DNA of 64,000 nt from an uncultured Spirochaetaceae bacterium (GCA_902778325.1 CACYWZ010000002.1:1-64000), one strand, 5' to 3'; shown: positions 43,991 to 52,712, counted from the first letter of the stretch. The notes: generated by a model not told the origin, from the letters alone. Translations and numbers: made by a program.

Positions 43991-45128
43991 AGCCAAGCAG
44001 CTTTTTTATCGAAGGCGAAATCCGCAAAGCGCTCTCCAAAAGCGCACAATCATCATCTTTTTTGCCGCTAGCCGTATCCGATTTTTTCACAGCGCGAATC
44101 AAGAGGTTCTTCGGCGTGTGCTCAATGTCGATGAACTCAAGAATCTGCACTCCATAGCCGCGTCGCTCAAGATACTCCGCGCGAAGAGCGTCAGTGCAAA
44201 GCGCAGAAAAGCGCTCCTTTATAATCCCGTACTTCAAGAGAGGCGCAAAAACATCGTCGGCATCTTTCTTTGAAATCTGCGCGTTCAGCTCGTGCTGGCA
44301 GCAAGGAACGCTCAAGATAACACGCGCTCCTTTTTCAACCGCATACGAAAGCGCAAAATCCGTCGCAGTATCGCAAGCGTGAAGCGTTATCACCATATCA
44401 AGCGCACCGCCCTCATATTTGGCGATATCCCCAACAGCAAAGTGCAAGTCCGAATACCCCAGTTTCTCCGCAAGCGAGGCGCAGTTTTTGATGACATCAG
44501 CCTTGAGGTCAAGCCCCGTAATATCAACGTCCAAGCCTCGAATATTGTGCAAAAAATGATAAACCGCGAAAGTCAAATACGATTTTCCAGAGCCAAAATC
44601 CGCAATCCTTATCTTGCCCCCGCTTTTCTCAAGCTCAGGAACAACGTCAGCGATGAACTCCAAAAAACGATTTATCTGCCTGAACTTGTCGTATTTTGCG
44701 CTCAAAACCTTTCCGTCCGCGCTCATCACGCCAAGCGCGACAAGGAACGGCACAGGAGTTCCCTCGTTGATGATATAATTTTTCGCCCTGTTCAGATTTT
44801 TGTTGCCCTTCATCTCCTGAAGGCGCTCCGAAGGCGAAAGCGGCTTCTTGAGCACGCTGATACGTCCCTTTTTGTTTGAAAGCGTCGTGATAATCTCGCT
44901 TTGAGTCCTCTCCGTGCAGTTTTTGAACGTTGTTCCCGCGTTGTCGCGAATAAACTTTTGCGCCTCCTCGACACTCATCACACGCTGAAACGACTGCTTT
45001 TCCGTGAAAAACTCAACGTCAAAAGCGTTCTTATCCGCGTCAAAAAAAAGCCTGACCCGCTCATAGTTTTTCCCAAGCCGCTCACAAACCTCTTTTGTCG
45101 GCTTTGAAAGTGTTGCGCTTATCGTCAT
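43989..45128 (-). CDS. SAM-dependent methyltransferase (METTL25/RRNAD1-like)
   Basis: The protein has about 379 residues. The SAM motif IADFGSGKSYLTFAVYHFL is followed by DITGLDLK, a LHACDTATDFAL stretch and VPCCQHELN, the pattern of the Methyltranfer_dom family that includes METTL25/RRNAD1-like proteins. The N-terminal 120 residues are a separate domain. I start at ATG 45128 because GGAGG lies 8 nt upstream; the ATG at 45149 would place that site inside the gene. The target, RNA or protein, is unknown. The ribosome site was copied in the duplication described at 47371. Confidence 0.82.
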   Translation of the reverse strand: MTISATLSKPTKEVCERLGKNYERVRLFFDADKNAFDVEFFTEKQSFQRVMSVEEAQKFIRDNAGTTFKNCTERTQSEIITTLSNKKGRISVLKKPLSPSERLQEMKGNKNLNRAKNYIINEGTPVPFLVALGVMSADGKVLSAKYDKFRQINRFLEFIADVVPELEKSGGKIRIADFGSGKSYLTFAVYHFLHNIRGLDVDITGLDLKADVIKNCASLAEKLGYSDLHFAVGDIAKYEGGALDMVITLHACDTATDFALSYAVEKGARVILSVPCCQHELNAQISKKDADDVFAPLLKYGIIKERFSALCTDALRAEYLERRGYGVQILEFIDIEHTPKNLLIRAVKKSDTASGKKDDDCALLESALRISPSIKKLLG

Positions 45129-45187
45129 TTGTCTTGCCTCCGCGCTCATATCTTATGAGATTTCGCTCTTTTTCTCTAGTCAGTCCG

Positions 45188-45428
45188 CGACTTAACGAAA
45201 AGAAAATCCAAAACTCGCCGTTAAGCGCACTTTTTTGCTCGCCAGAAAAAAAAGGAAGGCGTTAAGCGCACTTAAAGCGCTCCCAGAAAAAAAAGGAAGC
45301 CGTTAAGTCCACTTAATCGCTTCCCAGAAAAAAAAGGAGGTCGTTAAGTGCACTTAAAACCTTCCCAGAAAAAAAAGCTGCTCGTTAAGTGCACTTAATG
45401 AAAAAAAATTTTTTTTGCCGTTAAGTCG
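45188..45428. repeat. 41-bp palindrome array, TTAAG-N4-CTTAA family, copy 1
   Basis: Sites start at 45220, 45261, 45302, 45343 and 45384, 41 bp apart (dyad best seen as TTAAGTGCACTTAA). The array is bounded by a right half-site CGACTTAACG (45188-45197) and a left half-site CGTTAAGTCG (45419-45428), which are perfect inverted copies of each other. Spacers contain CCCAGAAAAAAAAGGA. A perfect A8T8 block lies near the end at 45401-45416. Total length is 241 bp, identical to the copy at 47386. Confidence 0.95.
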
Positions 45429-45450
45429 TGTGAATTTTCTCACAGCAAAC

Positions 45451-45486
45451 AAAAAAGCGCTCCCTTTTCTTACAAGGAGCGCTTCT
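45451..45486 (-). terminator. Terminator after the nuclease gene (duplicated copy)
   Basis: AAGCGCTCC / GGAGCGCTT with the T-run on the minus strand. It matches the terminator of the beta-CASP gene at 47649, so it was brought by the duplication. Confidence 0.85.
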
Positions 45487-45492
45487 CGAAAA

Positions 45493-45513
45493 TCAGTCCA
45501 GCGTGTAGCTTTC
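45493..45513 (-). pseudogene. Duplicated 3' end of the beta-CASP hydrolase gene
   Basis: These 21 bp read Glu-Ser-Tyr-Thr-Leu-Asp-stop on the minus strand, exactly the last codons of the gene at 47692. Homology stops abruptly at 45513, marking one edge of inserted DNA. Confidence 0.85.
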
Positions 45514-45567
45514 CTAAAAGACACTTTCTTAAAACATTAGCATTATTTGCTAATCAATTGAATTGCA

Positions 45568-47073
45568 TTACTTTTGAACACTCAATTTGACTTCATTAAA
45601 AACATCAGGATTTTCCAAATCTGCCCAAGAATAAGACTTCATTTTGTCAAACAAAAAACTGTCTTTTTCAAAAGAAATCCAAATACCCTCCTTTGAAACT
45701 AATCCCAAACCTTTGCTTTGAAGTCGCATAGCATAAGATTTTGCCTGTAAAAAAGCATCTTGAAGCTGCCTTTTGTTTGAAATCGTAAACTTCGCCTCCC
45801 ACAAAAACTTTGCAGTCTCCTCGCCTTTTGAACCTTTGGGAAAAAGCGCATAATCAGGATAATTTCTCTCTCCTCTTCCCATTCTGACAGGCAACTGCCG
45901 AACCCAATTTTTTTCCGTGTAACCAAGCTTTTTCAAAAGAGGCTCAAGAAGTTTTTCTTCCACGTCCTTTTCAATACTCAACTCAACATCATTCGGAAGT
46001 CCTGTATACTGAAGTCTTGGAAGGAGTGCCGTATCAAAGCCTTTTTCCGAAAGCATTTTCAAAAACTCATCATATTCATTTTTGGAACACGGAGTTCCTG
46101 CAACACCTTGCATTGAAGCTTTTACAAGACCTTTTTCTTTCCAAACAGGATTATTCCTCAAATCATCGAGCGTTACAGGAGCAGTCCGAATCATCTTGCT
46201 AACCCAAACTCTATCTGCAAAATATTCAAACGGGTCGGTAAAACCTATTGAAACACATCTCCAGACTGATTGAATGGCTGCAACAGGCTTTACCTCGTAA
46301 AGGAGCATAATATCTCCATGCATCATATTTGTATTTCCTGCCCAACGACAAATCGTGTTTGAATCACAATTCTTTAGCCATTCAGAATCTTCTTTACTTG
46401 CACCGCAAATATAAACTTTTGACGGTTCTGGCAAATCTTCTGAAAAAGTCATCGGCTCAATGCAATGAGGTGAAAAATAATACAAAAAAACGCAAAACTC
46501 TTCTGGTGTAAAATTATACTGCTGCCTAAAATCATAAAAAGCCTTGCAAATTTCAAAATAATAGAAAAAACGCTTTTTATAATCCCGTTTTGGCGGTAAT
46601 GGAGGCAGGCTTATATCAAACTCTTTGCAAATGCTTTCAAGTTTAGGAAACTGTTGCTCAAAATAATAAGGGAAGAAAAAATTAGAAGCAGAAAAATAGT
46701 ATACCAGTGAAAAATAACGAATAAACGTCATATATTCGCGTTCTGTGGAAACTTCATCATTCACTAATTCAGTTTCAAAAAATGCTTTTCCGCTTTCAAT
46801 TATTCCGTCAATCCCATTATTGTTAAATATTTTTTGATTATTTGAACGAGTTTTTATAAAATCAAAATCAGAAAATATCGTCGAATATCTTTTTAACTCC
46901 TCATCAGAATCTTCTTTTTCTATTGGCAAAATACTTATGTGATTAAGAAAATCGAAATAAGAAGATTTCTTTTTGCTTTTTATAACATTCTCAAAATCAG
47001 AGAAAAACCGAAGCGCCTTCTTTCCTTCATCTGTTGCAATGTAGTTATCAAAAATAAATCTGTTGAATTTCAT
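45568..47073 (-). CDS. PD-(D/E)xK nuclease-domain protein, putative defence gene
   Basis: This AT-rich gene codes for 501 residues. The C-terminal 110 residues resemble the HsdR N-terminal nuclease fold: EKDVEEKLLEPLLKKLGY, then Asp407 in YPDYAL, Glu426-x-Lys428 in WEAKF, and QAKSYAMRL. This fits a restriction-type PD-(D/E)xK active site. The N-terminal 380 residues match nothing I recognise. GAGGG precedes ATG 47073, and the gene lies 12 bp after a small partner gene. Base use differs from the neighbours, and both genes sit between duplicated flanks, so acquisition by insertion is likely. DNA degradation as defence is inferred. Confidence 0.8.
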   Translation of the reverse strand: MKFNRFIFDNYIATDEGKKALRFFSDFENVIKSKKKSSYFDFLNHISILPIEKEDSDEELKRYSTIFSDFDFIKTRSNNQKIFNNNGIDGIIESGKAFFETELVNDEVSTEREYMTFIRYFSLVYYFSASNFFFPYYFEQQFPKLESICKEFDISLPPLPPKRDYKKRFFYYFEICKAFYDFRQQYNFTPEEFCVFLYYFSPHCIEPMTFSEDLPEPSKVYICGASKEDSEWLKNCDSNTICRWAGNTNMMHGDIMLLYEVKPVAAIQSVWRCVSIGFTDPFEYFADRVWVSKMIRTAPVTLDDLRNNPVWKEKGLVKASMQGVAGTPCSKNEYDEFLKMLSEKGFDTALLPRLQYTGLPNDVELSIEKDVEEKLLEPLLKKLGYTEKNWVRQLPVRMGRGERNYPDYALFPKGSKGEETAKFLWEAKFTISNKRQLQDAFLQAKSYAMRLQSKGLGLVSKEGIWISFEKDSFLFDKMKSYSWADLENPDVFNEVKLSVQK

Positions 47074-47085
47074 AATGCCCTCATA

Positions 47086-47343
47086 TCATTCAACCACAAA
47101 ACGCTTCATTTCAGATTCAGAAAGAGGACGACCCAATTGTCTTGAAAAAATAATTGCTTCCCGAAGACGATATACCTTGTTATCAGATTTCTCAGAAAGC
47201 CTGCCGTCCGACATCAGCTCTCCAAAACGCTCAAAACCATTTTTCTCAAGAACAGTATCCAGAACCTCACCAGTCTCACGGTTTTCAATGCAATTTGTAA
47301 AAGAATCTATCTGAATATCTATTTCCATAAAGTCAGTATACAA
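47086..47343 (-). CDS. Small hypothetical protein, partner of the nuclease gene
   Basis: The product has 85 residues, or 80 if ATG 47328 (MEIDIQIDSF) is used; neither start has a good ribosome site. The protein is charged and without membrane spans, with motif ENRETGEVLDT and a C-terminal helical part. I do not know the family. Tight linkage suggests an antitoxin, immunity or specificity role for the nuclease, but nothing in the sequence proves it. Confidence 0.6.
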   Translation of the reverse strand: MYTDFMEIDIQIDSFTNCIENRETGEVLDTVLEKNGFERFGELMSDGRLSEKSDNKVYRLREAIIFSRQLGRPLSESEMKRFVVE

Positions 47344-47385
47344 CGATTTTTGTTATTTATAAATACAGCGTTTGTCTTGCCTCCC

Positions 47386-47626
47386 CGACTTAACGAAAAT
47401 AAAATCCAAAACTCGCCGTTAAGCGCACTTTTTTGCCCGCCAGAAAAAAAAGGAAGCCGTTAAGCGCACTTAAAGCGCTCCCAGAAAAAAAAGGAAGCCG
47501 TTAAGTGCACTTAATTGCTTCCCAGAAAAAAAAGGAGGTCGTTAAGTGCACTTAAAACCTTCCCAGAAAAAAAAGCTGCTCGTTAAGTGCACTTAATGAA
47601 AAAAAATTTTTTTTGTCGTTAAGTCG
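47386..47626. repeat. 41-bp palindrome array, TTAAG-N4-CTTAA family, copy 2
   Basis: Same structure and length as the element at 45188, with the same bounding half-sites CGACTTAACG and CGTTAAGTCG. In the third site it keeps the full TTAAGTGCACTTAA dyad where the other copy has a point change (TTAAGTCCACTTAA). It is probably the parental copy, as it adjoins the intact beta-CASP gene. Confidence 0.95.
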
Positions 47627-47648
47627 TGTGAATTTTCTCACAGCAAAC

Positions 47649-47684
47649 AAAAAAGCGCTCCCTTTTTCTTGCAAGGAGCGCTTC
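47649..47684 (-). terminator. Intrinsic terminator of the beta-CASP gene
   Basis: AAGCGCTCC / GGAGCGCTT stem with a minus-strand T-run, 8 bp past the stop codon. Confidence 0.9.
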
Positions 47685-47691
47685 TGGAAAA

Positions 47692-49221
47692 TCAGTCCAG
47701 CGTGTAGCTTTCGCCGTATTTTACGATGGTAACGTTCGGGTATCCGTTTTCATTCAGATATTTTTTGAAGAACTCTTGCGAGCTCTTCTCACCGTGCACC
47801 ATAAAAATGTTTTTCAGGCGGCTTGTGTCGATTGAATTGAGCCAAGCAAGGCTTTCGACGTAATCGGCATGGGCTGAGAACGAGTTAATCTGCTCGACTG
47901 AAGCCTTGACGCTGTACCAGTCGCCCATAATCTTCACTTCTTTCTCGCCGTCGCGGATACGCCGTCCGAGCGTGTTCTCCGCCATGTAGCCGACGATGAG
48001 AATCGTGTTGTTCGGGTTTGAGATATTGTTCGCAAGGTGGTGCAGGATACGTCCTGCTTCGCACATTCCGTCAGCGCTCAGAATAACCATAGGTCCTTCT
48101 TTTTTGTTGAGCGCTTTCGACTCTTCAACACTCGTGATAAACGAGAGGTTTCCAAATCCGAACGGGTTTTTGTGGTGTTGGAGGAATGACTCGTGGACTT
48201 CCTCGCTGTAGCACTCTGGGTGAATCTGGAAAATACTTGTGGCGCTCATCGACATCGGGCTGTCGACGTAAATCGGAATGTCAGGGATTCGCTTCTGGTC
48301 AACAAGCAGGTGCAAGTAATAGACGATTTCCTGTGTTCTTTCGATGGCGAATGACGGCACGATGATTTTTCCCTTTTTCGCCACGGCGCTCTTCACGACT
48401 TCTGCAAGTTCGTCCATTGCGATTGACTGCTCTTCGTGCTTTCTGTCGCCATAGGTGCTTTCCATGAAGATGTAATCAGGAGCGGGAACTTCGGAGGACG
48501 GGTCACGGATAATCGGCTTTCCCATTCTTCCAAGGTCGCCTGTGTAGATGATGCGAATATCGTCAGCAGGCGCTCCTGTCATCATGCTGAGCGGCGGACG
48601 AGGCTCGTTTGTGTAGCCTGAAAGGTGATTCCACTGTCTGTTGTCAACGTCGTGGTCTACGACTCCTGTTATTGGGTTTATGCGCTGTCCTTTTATTGTG
48701 AAGCACGCAAATGCTGAGCCCAAAATGTGTCCTGCGTCAAAAAACTCAAGCTGTACGTCTGGCGCAATGTACATTCTTCGCTTGTACGAAAGTGTTACAA
48801 TCTGGTTTGCGGCTTTCACGCAGTCTTTTTCGTCAAAGAGCGGCTTCCAAGTGAACTTTTCGCCTTTTTTCGCGGCTTGTTTGCGAAGATACTCGGCATC
48901 GCGAGCCTGAATGCGCGCGCTGTCCATCATGATGAGGTCGGCAAGGTCGCGTGTCGCCGGCGTTGCATAGATGTTTCCGTTATAGCCGTTTTTGGTGAGC
49001 AAAGGAAGAAGTCCGCAATGGTCAAAATGCGCATGTGTGAGGATTACAGCCTCTATTTTGTCGGCGGCAAAGTTGAAGTTGCGGTTCTTCTTGTCCGCTT
49101 CGGCTCGTTTTCCCTGAAAAGCACCGCAATCAATCATAAAACTTCTGCCGTTTACTTCAAAAACGTGCTTTGAGCCTGTAACTTCCTGCGCCGCTCCGAG
49201 TGAATATGCTGTTATTGCCAT
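47692..49221 (-). CDS. Beta-CASP metallo-beta-lactamase-fold RNA-processing hydrolase
   Basis: This 509-residue cytoplasmic enzyme of the CPSF73/RNase J-like beta-CASP group carries HAHFDHCG (motif 2), DAGHILGSA (motif 3), YTGDLGR (motif 4), MESTYGDR, SADGMCEAGRI and the C-terminal SAHAD histidine. It likely cleaves RNA. A loop of about 40 residues after the GHILGSA motif (TGVVDHDVDN region) is longer than usual. GAGGAGGTG precedes ATG 49221. It was originally next to the methyltransferase gene, before the nuclease module was inserted. Confidence 0.93.
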   Translation of the reverse strand: MAITAYSLGAAQEVTGSKHVFEVNGRSFMIDCGAFQGKRAEADKKNRNFNFAADKIEAVILTHAHFDHCGLLPLLTKNGYNGNIYATPATRDLADLIMMDSARIQARDAEYLRKQAAKKGEKFTWKPLFDEKDCVKAANQIVTLSYKRRMYIAPDVQLEFFDAGHILGSAFACFTIKGQRINPITGVVDHDVDNRQWNHLSGYTNEPRPPLSMMTGAPADDIRIIYTGDLGRMGKPIIRDPSSEVPAPDYIFMESTYGDRKHEEQSIAMDELAEVVKSAVAKKGKIIVPSFAIERTQEIVYYLHLLVDQKRIPDIPIYVDSPMSMSATSIFQIHPECYSEEVHESFLQHHKNPFGFGNLSFITSVEESKALNKKEGPMVILSADGMCEAGRILHHLANNISNPNNTILIVGYMAENTLGRRIRDGEKEVKIMGDWYSVKASVEQINSFSAHADYVESLAWLNSIDTSRLKNIFMVHGEKSSQEFFKKYLNENGYPNVTIVKYGESYTLD

Positions 49222-49267
49222 AATTATGCACCTCCTCGATGTAAAAATTGCAAAATTTATATATACA

Positions 49268-49295
49268 ATTCTAACGCATTATTTCTTTTCTGCAA
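49268..49295 (-). promoter_or_regulatory. Promoter of the beta-CASP gene
   Basis: TTGCAG (49295-49290), 16 bp and TAGAAT (49273-49268) on the minus strand, about 45 bp before the start. Confidence 0.5.
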
Positions 49296-49442
49296 ATTTT
49301 TTTCAAAAATTGCTCTTCGGGATTTTCCCGATTGCTGACTTTTCAAAAAAGTCTTTCTCCAGTGCTCCAATACACTTGAAATACACTTCACTATAGCAAA
49401 GCGGCGGTCAAAAACAAAGAAAAAGCGCAAAAATCAAAACAT

Positions 49443-49471
49443 TTGCTTATATGCTGCATTTCAGTTATAAT
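49443..49471 (+). promoter_or_regulatory. Promoter of the DUF2804 gene
   Basis: TTGCTT (49443-49448), 17 bp and a perfect TATAAT (49466-49471), 45 bp before the start. The rest of 49222-49516 is AT-rich without other clear signals. Confidence 0.75.
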
Positions 49472-49516
49472 AAAACATTCCTGTTTCAAGAATAAACGCA
49501 GAGAAGGATTTTTATT

Positions 49517-50584
49517 TTGTATACACGAGAAGTTTTACCACCGCCGTTCGCGCTCATTCAAAACAAAAAGCCGGTGTTCGGAACTTTCCAAGGAACAGCG
49601 CAACGGCTTGATATAAGAGGCATTTACATGCCTTTCGGCGTTATGCCTCTGCCGACTTTCATCACGAATATACGCATAAAAAGCAAAATCTCTTTCACGT
49701 TTGATATAGGTGATTTCATCGGCAACGTCGAGATAAACGATATAAAGATGCTCGCTTACACCGATGTCGTCTTTTGGGAAAAAAGCACAGGCAAAAGATT
49801 TTCTTATCGCCACATTATGCGCCCGCGACGTCGCCTCATTCCGCACGAACTGCGCGCCTTTATCTGCACAAGCCACCACAGAGCGCGATACATAAAAATC
49901 AGCTGGGACCGCGATAAAAACAGGATTTCTCTCTTGTTCAGCATGAAAGGCGATGATGCTCGTCCTGACAGTTCTGCGGCTTTCATTTCGCATTTCAGTG
50001 AAGAGGGAATTGGTGATGTTCTGCACGTTGTTCCGTTTCCGTCAATGAGGCGCTGTCAGGCTTCATATCACATGGCGCTTCCAATTCACGGCGCGCTCAG
50101 TCTCACGACACCCGCTCAAGAAATGAAAACGATGGAAGATTCCGACGGGCTTGGCTTCGTGGATTTGCGTCGCACATATCTTCTTTTGCGCTCAAGAGGC
50201 GAGTTTGTAACAGGGCTTGGCGTTGTGAAAGGCAAAAAGGTCGTGTTCAGAATAGAAACATCTTCTAATGATGCCGTAAATGCCGACAAATACAATGCAA
50301 ATGCGCTGTTTGTTGACGGAGATATGACGCCGCTTCCGCCGATTCGAATCACGCACCCTCGAGGGCTTATGGGCAGATGGAATATCCAAGACACAGACGG
50401 AATGGTTGACCTTGTATTCACGCCAATTTCTAATTATGCGAAAACTTTGAGCGTTTTTATTTTCCGAACGCAATATAATATTATTTATGGTACGTTTGAA
50501 GGCGCACTTTTAACGAAAGAAGGTGAAAAAATAACATTCAAGCAGCTTTCTGGGATTGCAAAGCACAATCTTTTGAGGCTGTAA
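49517..50584 (+). CDS. DUF2804 family protein
   Basis: The 355-residue protein matches the DUF2804 pattern I recall: early LPPPFALIQNKKPVFGTFQG, a central GFVDLRRTYLLLRSRGEFVTG-type region and a late FGTFEG-like YGTFEGALLT with a final beta part. It has no signal peptide or membrane span. Start TTG 49517 has AGAAGGA about 9 nt upstream. Function is unknown; lipid- or carotenoid-like ligand folds have been suggested for relatives. It is followed 22 bp later by the 688-residue gene. Confidence 0.8.
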   Translation: MYTREVLPPPFALIQNKKPVFGTFQGTAQRLDIRGIYMPFGVMPLPTFITNIRIKSKISFTFDIGDFIGNVEINDIKMLAYTDVVFWEKSTGKRFSYRHIMRPRRRLIPHELRAFICTSHHRARYIKISWDRDKNRISLLFSMKGDDARPDSSAAFISHFSEEGIGDVLHVVPFPSMRRCQASYHMALPIHGALSLTTPAQEMKTMEDSDGLGFVDLRRTYLLLRSRGEFVTGLGVVKGKKVVFRIETSSNDAVNADKYNANALFVDGDMTPLPPIRITHPRGLMGRWNIQDTDGMVDLVFTPISNYAKTLSVFIFRTQYNIIYGTFEGALLTKEGEKITFKQLSGIAKHNLLRL

Positions 50585-50606
50585 AACTGATTAACGGAGA
50601 AAGGAA

Positions 50607-52673
50607 ATGAGCAACAGACCAAAAGCGATATACGAGCCAGGAACGCTTGACAGAACAAGAGCAAATCTTGGTGACATCGACGATGAAGAAGCAAAGCGCA
50701 TGGCGAAAATCTTGGGCGGAGAAGTATTCGTCGAAAAAGACCGTCCGATTGATTACTCAGCAATGCCAAAAAAGGCTTATGCCAAAAAAGGAGTCGCAAC
50801 AAAAAACGAGCGCGTTATTCACAACACTTCATCACAATCATCATCTCAATCGAAAGTTGCTTCTGACAATCTGCCATACATTTCGGATAAGGTTGCCCAG
50901 CAAATCGACAAATTGATGATGGCGTCTCCTTATAAGATAAAGCCAAACTATGGCGTGTTCAATTTTATTATGAAACTCAACAAGAGCGGACGCGACAAGG
51001 TTGCTCCCTCTTTTATCGACTACACGCTAAAAACTTACATTGCGCACCTGTCTTCGTTTTCCGAAAGCGTAAAGATGATAATTCAGCTCGCGCCTGCAAC
51101 ATATCAATCGCGCATTTCAGAAGACCCGTCAGTCAATATGCGTTTCTTGAAACTTGTGGGAAACTGGCAGTTGCACGATGTGAAAAGCCTTTATGAGTCT
51201 CTTTCAAGAAAAAGCGCTGAAATCACAGTTCCGATGCTTGTGCCAATTGTGCGCGCAATGTTCCGCCCAATGATTACACTGTATTATCTTGGAGAAAGCC
51301 GTATTTCTCACATTTTGCATGACATTTACGAAGAGATTTCCATTCTTCCTGGCGTGCAAAAGCGAAAACTCGAGAAAATCGTAAAAGACGCATCAACTGA
51401 ATGGATGTACATCTATGAGCGCGTTATTCGTGGGCTTTATCCGCTTTTGATGAGAATGTGCTGCACTGTCTATGTCGGCTATCCTGAGTTCTTCCGTGCA
51501 CAGATTTCAAACATTTTGATGTTCCTTGCGATGACAAAGTTCGATTTGCTCACAATCGAAAAAGCGCACAAGGAAGAAGAAACAGAAACTTTTGTAACGC
51601 AAGAAGACAAAGCGCTTTCAGCACAACTCGACTCACTTGAAAAGCCAGATGATATGCCTTCTATAGAGCCTGCTGCCACAAATGGAAAAGACACAAACGC
51701 TTCCAGCGCAGAAAAAGCAATCACAGGTGAAAAGGATGATGCCGTAAAAAGCGGGCTTCGTCTTCTTGAGCAGCTTTTCCCAGACGCTGGATTTTCTCGT
51801 CTTTCCGATATGCCTGATATGTATCCGTACTTTCAGCCGATTTTCGATTTCGATGATGAGTTTGCTCTTTTGTCGCCGAAGAACCCGCTTCAAATCACGA
51901 TTGTCCTTATGCGAATCATCGAAGATGTGTTCCAAGGATGTCGCAACATCAACTTTAATCTTGACGCAGAACCAACACTTTGCGATGACAAAGACTCTCT
52001 GAACGATATTTTTGGCGATTGGGCAAAATATCGCGAAGAGCTTTTCGAGCGAAAGTATTGCGGAGTTTTGAACGATTTGGTCGGAAGAGCGCTCTCAAAT
52101 CCTGATTATATGAACTCGCAGTACGCAAAAAAGCAACTCACCGAACTTTTGTGGTCGGCACAGTACAACTTTTTGCCGCATTTGAAGTTCAAGCAGATTA
52201 TTCTTGAACGCCCAATGAACGACTCTCCATATCGTTCTATTTTCATACGAACAGATTATCTTCGCCGCGTTTTCAGCGAATTGTCAAAGCGAATTGATGC
52301 AGGAGCGAAAACAAAAGCCGTTCTCACTGTCGTTGCAAATCCATGGGAACCATACAAGTTTTCAATTCAGAACGAGGTTTCAAAACGACTCGATGTGCTT
52401 TTGGGCGCACGACGAAAAACCGACACAGCGGCAACAAACGCTAATCTCATAAAATACGCGCTTCGTTTCATAGCCGTTCTTGACTGGTGGATAAACAACA
52501 CAACAAGCCCAGCGTATTCGATAACACCGAACAACTACATCTATCGAACTGATGACAAAGGCGCTGTTGGATATGCTGGCGCTGTAAGAACAGACCAGAA
52601 CCGCCTATTTATGCAGGCCGTCAAAGACGCCATCGCAAAAAAACAGGCACAAGCGCAATCAAAGCAACAATAA
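50607..52673 (+). CDS. Large hypothetical protein, 688 residues, spirochaete type
   Basis: GGAGAAAGG precedes ATG 50607. The N-terminal 95 residues look disordered (YEPGTLDRTRANLGDIDDEE, then many Ser/Gln). The remainder is a long helical protein with no signal peptide; residues near 365-410 form a low-complexity acidic linker. I recall similar proteins only in treponemes but cannot name a family. No catalytic motif is visible. Co-transcription with the DUF2804 gene seems likely, and the unit ends at a strong terminator. Confidence 0.75.
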   Translation: MSNRPKAIYEPGTLDRTRANLGDIDDEEAKRMAKILGGEVFVEKDRPIDYSAMPKKAYAKKGVATKNERVIHNTSSQSSSQSKVASDNLPYISDKVAQQIDKLMMASPYKIKPNYGVFNFIMKLNKSGRDKVAPSFIDYTLKTYIAHLSSFSESVKMIIQLAPATYQSRISEDPSVNMRFLKLVGNWQLHDVKSLYESLSRKSAEITVPMLVPIVRAMFRPMITLYYLGESRISHILHDIYEEISILPGVQKRKLEKIVKDASTEWMYIYERVIRGLYPLLMRMCCTVYVGYPEFFRAQISNILMFLAMTKFDLLTIEKAHKEEETETFVTQEDKALSAQLDSLEKPDDMPSIEPAATNGKDTNASSAEKAITGEKDDAVKSGLRLLEQLFPDAGFSRLSDMPDMYPYFQPIFDFDDEFALLSPKNPLQITIVLMRIIEDVFQGCRNINFNLDAEPTLCDDKDSLNDIFGDWAKYREELFERKYCGVLNDLVGRALSNPDYMNSQYAKKQLTELLWSAQYNFLPHLKFKQIILERPMNDSPYRSIFIRTDYLRRVFSELSKRIDAGAKTKAVLTVVANPWEPYKFSIQNEVSKRLDVLLGARRKTDTAATNANLIKYALRFIAVLDWWINNTTSPAYSITPNNYIYRTDDKGAVGYAGAVRTDQNRLFMQAVKDAIAKKQAQAQSKQQ

Positions 52674-52678
52674 ACACA

Positions 52679-52712
52679 AAAAACGGCGTTACTAAAAAAA
52701 CGCCGTTTTTTG
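52679..52712. terminator. Bidirectional terminator
   Basis: AAAAAACGGCGTT / AACGCCGTTTTTT around a short loop serves the plus gene and the convergent PqqD-like gene. Confidence 0.92.

Larger units (their letters stand above)
45128..45513. repeat. Left copy of a direct duplication flanking the nuclease module
   Basis: This block corresponds to 47371-47712: ribosome-site stretch TTTGTCTTGCCTCC, the whole array, the terminator and the last codons of the beta-CASP gene. It carries about 46 bp (45142-45187) that the other copy lacks. Differences are few, so the duplication looks recent. Confidence 0.9.
47371..47712. repeat. Right copy of the direct duplication
   Basis: This block contains TTTGTCTTGCCTCC (the methyltransferase ribosome site, now 28 bp upstream of an unrelated gene), the 241-bp array, the terminator and the true end of the beta-CASP gene. 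Right of 47712 the coding sequence continues normally. The DNA between the copies, 45514-47370, is the probable insert. Confidence 0.9.

Noticed and set aside
45188..47626. Integron attC sites or insertion sequence ends
   Set aside because: No integrase or transposase is encoded and the elements lack attC boxes. The inverted half-sites at the array edges are only 10 bp and do not bracket the cargo.
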